Shown: positions 5,581 to 8,768 of the stretch, piece by piece
How positions within the stretch are numbered: position 1 is the first letter of the stretch
Layout: every line of letters starts with the position of its first letter
Assembly: GCA_005787025.1 (NCBI GenBank)
Contig: SYCH01000198.1
Location: 1 to 8,768, forward strand
Origin: Actinomycetota bacterium
GTDB taxonomy: Bacteria; Actinomycetota; Acidimicrobiia; Acidimicrobiales; Ilumatobacteraceae
Direction: 5' to 3'
DNA: 8,768 bases
Notes under the pieces: model-generated
Told to the model about the DNA's origin: nothing
Database searches by the model: none
What the model saw: only the letters and a program-made list of their open reading frames with translations
Position numbers and translations under genes: made by a program

Positions 5581-8172
5581 ATGAGCACCGAATCGATCCA
5601 GCGCGTGTCACTGCGAGTCAACGGCCGCGAGGTCGACGTGCGCAGTGATCATCCGCACCTCCTCGCCGCTCTCCGCGAGGAACTCGACATCACCTCACCC
5701 AAGGACGGTTGTTCACCGTCGGGTCAGTGTGGTTGTTGCACCGTCATGATCGACGGCAAACCGGTCGTCAGTTGCCAACAGCCCCTGGAGAAGGTGGCCG
5801 GAAAGTCGATCGTGACGCTCGAGGGTGTCGACGACGCCGAGCGTGATCGTTACGCCGAGGCCTTCGCCGCCTGTGGTGGGCTGCAGTGCGGCTTTTGCAT
5901 CCCGGGCATCATCATGAGGGCCAAGGGTCAGGTCGACAAGAAGGGTGAGCGACTGACCAAGAGCGACATGGCGAGGCATCTCGGTGCCAATCTCTGTCGC
6001 TGCACCGGATACGTCAAGGTGCTCGACGCCATCGAAGCCGTCGCCCTGAATCGTCCCCTCGTCGCGACCCAACCCGGGGGCGTCGGCTCGTCGGGCATGA
6101 AGTACGAGGCGCGTGATCTGGCGCTCGGAGATCGAGGGTACGTCGACGACATCCGCATCCCCGGGATGCTCCACGCCGCCCTCCATCTGACGGCCCACAC
6201 ACGCGCCGACATCGTTTCCATCGACACCAGCGCGGCTCAATCGTCGCCCGGTGTCGTGGCGGTCCTCACCGCCGCCGACATTCCGGCCGAATTGAAGGTC
6301 GGGCTCATCCACAAGGATTGGCCGGTCATGATCCCGGTGGGCGGACGAACCAGCTACGCCGGCGACGTTTTGGCGGTCGTGGTGGCCGACAGTCGTCAGG
6401 CCGCCCGAGCCGCCACCGAACTCGTTCGCGTCGAGTACGTCGTGCATCGACCGATCACCGACGCGCGAGCTGCCATCGAATCCTCCGAGATCGCCGTGTG
6501 GGGGACCAACGACAACGTGCTCAGCGTCAGCCGTTATGCCCGCGGTGACGTCGACGCCGCCCTCTCCACTTCTACCCACGTGGTGTCCGAGACGTTCGAG
6601 ACCCAACGAATCGAACACGCCTTCCTGGAGCCCGAGAGCACCGTCGCCGTGCCCGCTGGCACCGGTGGAGCACGATCCCTTCACGTGTATTCGGGGGGTC
6701 AAGGCGTGTGGGACGACCGCAACGACATCGCCCGCGTGTTGGGCATCGATAACTCTCGGGTCACGGTCGAGTTGGTCACCAACGGCGGCGCGTTCGGCGG
6801 GAAAGAGGACATGAGCAACCAAGCGCACACCGCGTTGGCCGCCTGGCTGCTGGATCGACCGGTGAAATGCACCTTGTCGCGCGAGGAATCCTTCCTGATG
6901 CACGCCAAACGACACCCGATCCGCATGGAGTACACCGCCGGCTGTGACGCCGAGGGACACCTCACGGCTCTCCGAGTGCGCGCGGTGGGCGACAGTGGGG
7001 CCTACGCCAGCGTCGGCATGAAGGTTCTGGAGCGAATGGCCGGGCACGCCAGTGGCCCGTACCGGGTCGGCAACATCGACGTGGAAGCCATCGCGGCCCG
7101 CACGAACAATCCGGTCTGCGGAGCATTCCGTGGATTCGGGGCCAATCAGGCACAGTTCGCGATGGAGGGCGTGCTCGACCGCCTCGCCGACCGCGTGGGC
7201 ATCGATGGTTGGACCATACGCAAGCGGAACGTCATTCGCCCCGGGCACGTCTGGGGGCCGGGTCAGATCATGGACGACGGCTGCCTCGGAGCCGAAAAAT
7301 GTCTGGACGTGATCAAGCCCCACTACGACGCGGCGCGGCAAATGGGTCGTGCCGTCGGCCTGGGGCTCGGTCTGAAGAACAGCGGACTCGGTAATGGTTT
7401 CAAGGAAGTCAGTGGCGCGGTCATCCACTTCCGCGCCGACGGCGTCATCGAAGTTCGACATGGTTGGACCGAGATGGGGCAGGGCATCAACACGGTCGCG
7501 TTGCAGGTCGCCGTCGAGGAACTCGGAATCGATCCCGAGGACGTTCGGGTGATCGTCGACACCACCCGGGAACTCGGGTTCGGACAAACGACCGGTTCAC
7601 GAGGAACCTTGATGGGCGCCGGCGCGGTGAAGGCCGCCTGCGAGGCCGCTCGGGCCGATGGTTGTCGTGTCGGCATCGACTACCACGGCGAATATCGGGT
7701 CGACTGGACTCAGAAACTCGGAGAAGTCGAGAACCCCACCATTCACTCCACGTTCGGCTACGCGGCCCAATTGGTGTCGATCGACCCGGAGAACGGGTCC
7801 ATCGTGGAGGTGGTGGCGGCACACGACGTCGGTCGCGCCGTGAACCCGACGTTGTGCGAGGGTCAGATCGAGGGCAGTGTGCACATGGGCCTCGGTTACG
7901 CCCTGACCGAGGACTTCCCTTCGGACCCGGACACCGGTTTTCCCACGGCCAAGACGCTGCGCTCACTCGGCATCCTGCGGGCCAAGGACGTACCCCCGAT
8001 CACGGTGATCCTCGTCGAATCGCCCGAGCCGAACGCGCCATACGGAATCAAGGGCGTCGGCGAGATCGGGCTCGTGCCCACCGCCGGAGCGGTCGCCGAA
8101 GCACTGCGCCAGTACGACGGTGCATGGCGTCGACGCCTTCCGATGCGTCGCTCGGACGGAGACGACGAGTGA
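5581..8172 (+). CDS. Xanthine dehydrogenase of the 'selenium-dependent' type, fused 2Fe-2S and molybdopterin subunits
   Basis: This 863-residue protein hydroxylates purine-like N-heterocycles at a molybdenum centre. Residues 1-85 form a ferredoxin-like [2Fe-2S] domain (C44, C50, C53, C65); 86-165 form the second [2Fe-2S] domain (C98, C103, C106, C139, C141, in CGGLQCGFC and CRC). An alpha/beta hammerhead (about 181-290) and Mo-binding domains follow. XDH active-site residues appear conserved: E409 in GGAFGGKED, R485 in KVLERMAGH, F519 in AFRGFG, F607 before SGAVIH, and base E828 in GVGE, matching bovine E802, R880, F914, F1009 and E1261 by my alignment. The overall sequence, including GAYASVGMKVLER and NPTLCEGQIEG, fits the family named Se-dependent XDH, whose selenium is a labile ligand and not a selenocysteine codon; selenium use here is untested. 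No FAD domain is present, so a separate FAD subunit is expected. GGAGAA at 5565-5570 is the likely ribosome binding site. Confidence 0.92.
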   Translation: MSTESIQRVSLRVNGREVDVRSDHPHLLAALREELDITSPKDGCSPSGQCGCCTVMIDGKPVVSCQQPLEKVAGKSIVTLEGVDDAERDRYAEAFAACGGLQCGFCIPGIIMRAKGQVDKKGERLTKSDMARHLGANLCRCTGYVKVLDAIEAVALNRPLVATQPGGVGSSGMKYEARDLALGDRGYVDDIRIPGMLHAALHLTAHTRADIVSIDTSAAQSSPGVVAVLTAADIPAELKVGLIHKDWPVMIPVGGRTSYAGDVLAVVVADSRQAARAATELVRVEYVVHRPITDARAAIESSEIAVWGTNDNVLSVSRYARGDVDAALSTSTHVVSETFETQRIEHAFLEPESTVAVPAGTGGARSLHVYSGGQGVWDDRNDIARVLGIDNSRVTVELVTNGGAFGGKEDMSNQAHTALAAWLLDRPVKCTLSREESFLMHAKRHPIRMEYTAGCDAEGHLTALRVRAVGDSGAYASVGMKVLERMAGHASGPYRVGNIDVEAIAARTNNPVCGAFRGFGANQAQFAMEGVLDRLADRVGIDGWTIRKRNVIRPGHVWGPGQIMDDGCLGAEKCLDVIKPHYDAARQMGRAVGLGLGLKNSGLGNGFKEVSGAVIHFRADGVIEVRHGWTEMGQGINTVALQVAVEELGIDPEDVRVIVDTTRELGFGQTTGSRGTLMGAGAVKAACEAARADGCRVGIDYHGEYRVDWTQKLGEVENPTIHSTFGYAAQLVSIDPENGSIVEVVAAHDVGRAVNPTLCEGQIEGSVHMGLGYALTEDFPSDPDTGFPTAKTLRSLGILRAKDVPPITVILVESPEPNAPYGIKGVGEIGLVPTAGAVAEALRQYDGAWRRRLPMRRSDGDDE

Positions 8173-8768
8173 CCGTCACGACCTCGGGCCTGGTGTGTGC
8201 GCATCACCACCTGTACTCGTCCCTGGCGCGCGGGATGCCCGCTCCGGCGAAACAGCCACGATCCTTTCTGGACATCCTCGAACAGATCTGGTGGCGTCTC
8301 GACGTCTCTCTCGATGCCGACACCATTCATTGGTCCGCCATGCTCGGGGCCGTCGAAGCCCTCACGGCCGGGACCACCGGCATCGTCGACCATCACGAGA
8401 GTCCATCCTTCATCGACGGATCACTCGACATCATCGCCGAGGCCTGTGCGACGGTCGGAGTGCGGGTCAATTGTTCCTATGGTGTCACCGACCGCCACGG
8501 TCCTGAAGGCGGTCAGCGTGGCCTGCGAGAGAACGAGCGCTTCCTGCGTGCCGGTGGCCGCGGGATGGTGGGCGTGCATGCCGCGTTCACGTGCTCCGAC
8601 GAGCGTCTTCGCTCGGCGTCAGAGTTGGCCACTGAACTCGTTACGGGAGTGCACATCCATGTCGGAGAGGGCCCTGATGATCGCGACGCGGCTCGACGGC
8701 TGGAGTATCTCGCCGCTGACGATTGGCTGCTCGTGCATTGCGTGGAGCTCGATCGGCCGTTGAGAGGA
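8169..8768 (+). CDS. ssnA: SsnA-type aminohydrolase, lacking the usual N-terminal segment; 3' end outside window
   Basis: The frame is open from GTG 8169 to the window end (200 codons, no stop). It belongs to the amidohydrolase superfamily, the metal-dependent TIM-barrel deaminases and hydrolases. The HxH motif is H12-H13-H14 in CAHHHLYS, followed by ARGM, FLDILEQIWWRLD and DHHESP, which are marks of SsnA proteins, then H137 (GVHAAF), H162-x-H164 (VHIHVGEG) and H190 (LLVHCV). The final catalytic Asp lies beyond the window. Normal SsnA has about 55 residues of beta-sandwich before the HxH; here only 11 precede it. The start is supported by the 4-base GTGA overlap with the XDH stop and GGAG at 8158-8161, 7 bases upstream; ATG 8124 would add only 15 arginine-rich residues. 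Deamination or ring opening of a purine-like substrate is inferred from the neighbouring XDH. Confidence 0.8.
   Translation, partial: MTVTTSGLVCAHHHLYSSLARGMPAPAKQPRSFLDILEQIWWRLDVSLDADTIHWSAMLGAVEALTAGTTGIVDHHESPSFIDGSLDIIAEACATVGVRVNCSYGVTDRHGPEGGQRGLRENERFLRAGGRGMVGVHAAFTCSDERLRSASELATELVTGVHIHVGEGPDDRDAARRLEYLAADDWLLVHCVELDRPLRG

Noticed and set aside
5713..7587. Long open frame (624 codons) on the minus strand opposite the XDH gene
   Set aside because: It is the mirror of strong codon bias in a GC-rich gene; the translation is rich in H, D, G, R and V with no recognisable domain, while the plus strand encodes a clear XDH across the whole span.
8124..8168. Upstream ATG at 8124 as the start of the SsnA-like gene
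   Set aside because: It adds only MASTPSDASLGRRRR-like sequence within the XDH coding end, has a poorer ribosome binding site than GTG 8169, and does not restore the missing N-terminal segment.
5581..8172. Selenocysteine (in-frame TGA) in the XDH
   Set aside because: The frame is uninterrupted and the selenium of this family is a labile cofactor ligand, so no recoding signal is expected or seen.

Overview
This is a GC-rich, very densely coding stretch (roughly two thirds G+C by eye) that reads as Actinomycetota. The protein families suggest a high-GC actinobacterium, possibly of the Acidimicrobiia type. Starts preceded by a TANNNT hexamer exactly 6 bases upstream (leaderless transcripts) fit that assignment. 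The lineage is an inference; no rRNA or marker gene is present. No tRNA, rRNA, insertion sequence, CRISPR array or long repeat was seen, and no gap between genes exceeds about 115 bases.

Left part (1-3241) holds four genes. The C-terminal tail of a probable FAD-dependent oxidoreductase (+) runs into the window and converges, with an 8-base gap, on a divergent ProA-like aldehyde dehydrogenase (-) that carries an extra N-terminal domain of about 70 residues. Divergent from it is a glyoxalase II-like metallo-beta-lactamase-fold hydrolase (+). That gene abuts end to end with a TauE/SafE-type membrane permease (-); the two stop codons together form the palindrome TGATCA.

Right part (3242-8768) is a compact operon reading rightward. 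Its order is an M20-family Zn hydrolase of the carbamoylase/allantoate amidohydrolase group, a nitrilase-superfamily N-carbamoyl-D-amino acid hydrolase, an 863-residue iron-sulfur/molybdopterin xanthine dehydrogenase of the type called 'selenium-dependent', and the start of an SsnA-type aminohydrolase that is cut by the window end. Two junctions overlap by 4 bases (ATGA, GTGA) and one has a 3-base gap, so co-translation is likely. A 15-base imperfect palindrome overlaps a -10-like element in front of the operon and is a candidate operator.

The four operon proteins fit a pathway that oxidises a purine-like or other N-heterocycle (XDH), deaminates or opens the ring (SsnA type), and removes carbamoyl groups from ring-opened products (two carbamoylases of unrelated fold). 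The set recalls the E. coli yge/ygf region and the purine-degradation clusters of anaerobic gut bacteria. The pairing with a D-carbamoylase of the nitrilase fold in an actinobacterial setting, and an SsnA-like protein without its usual N-terminal segment, make this operon the most interesting part of the window. The substrate cannot be fixed from sequence alone.
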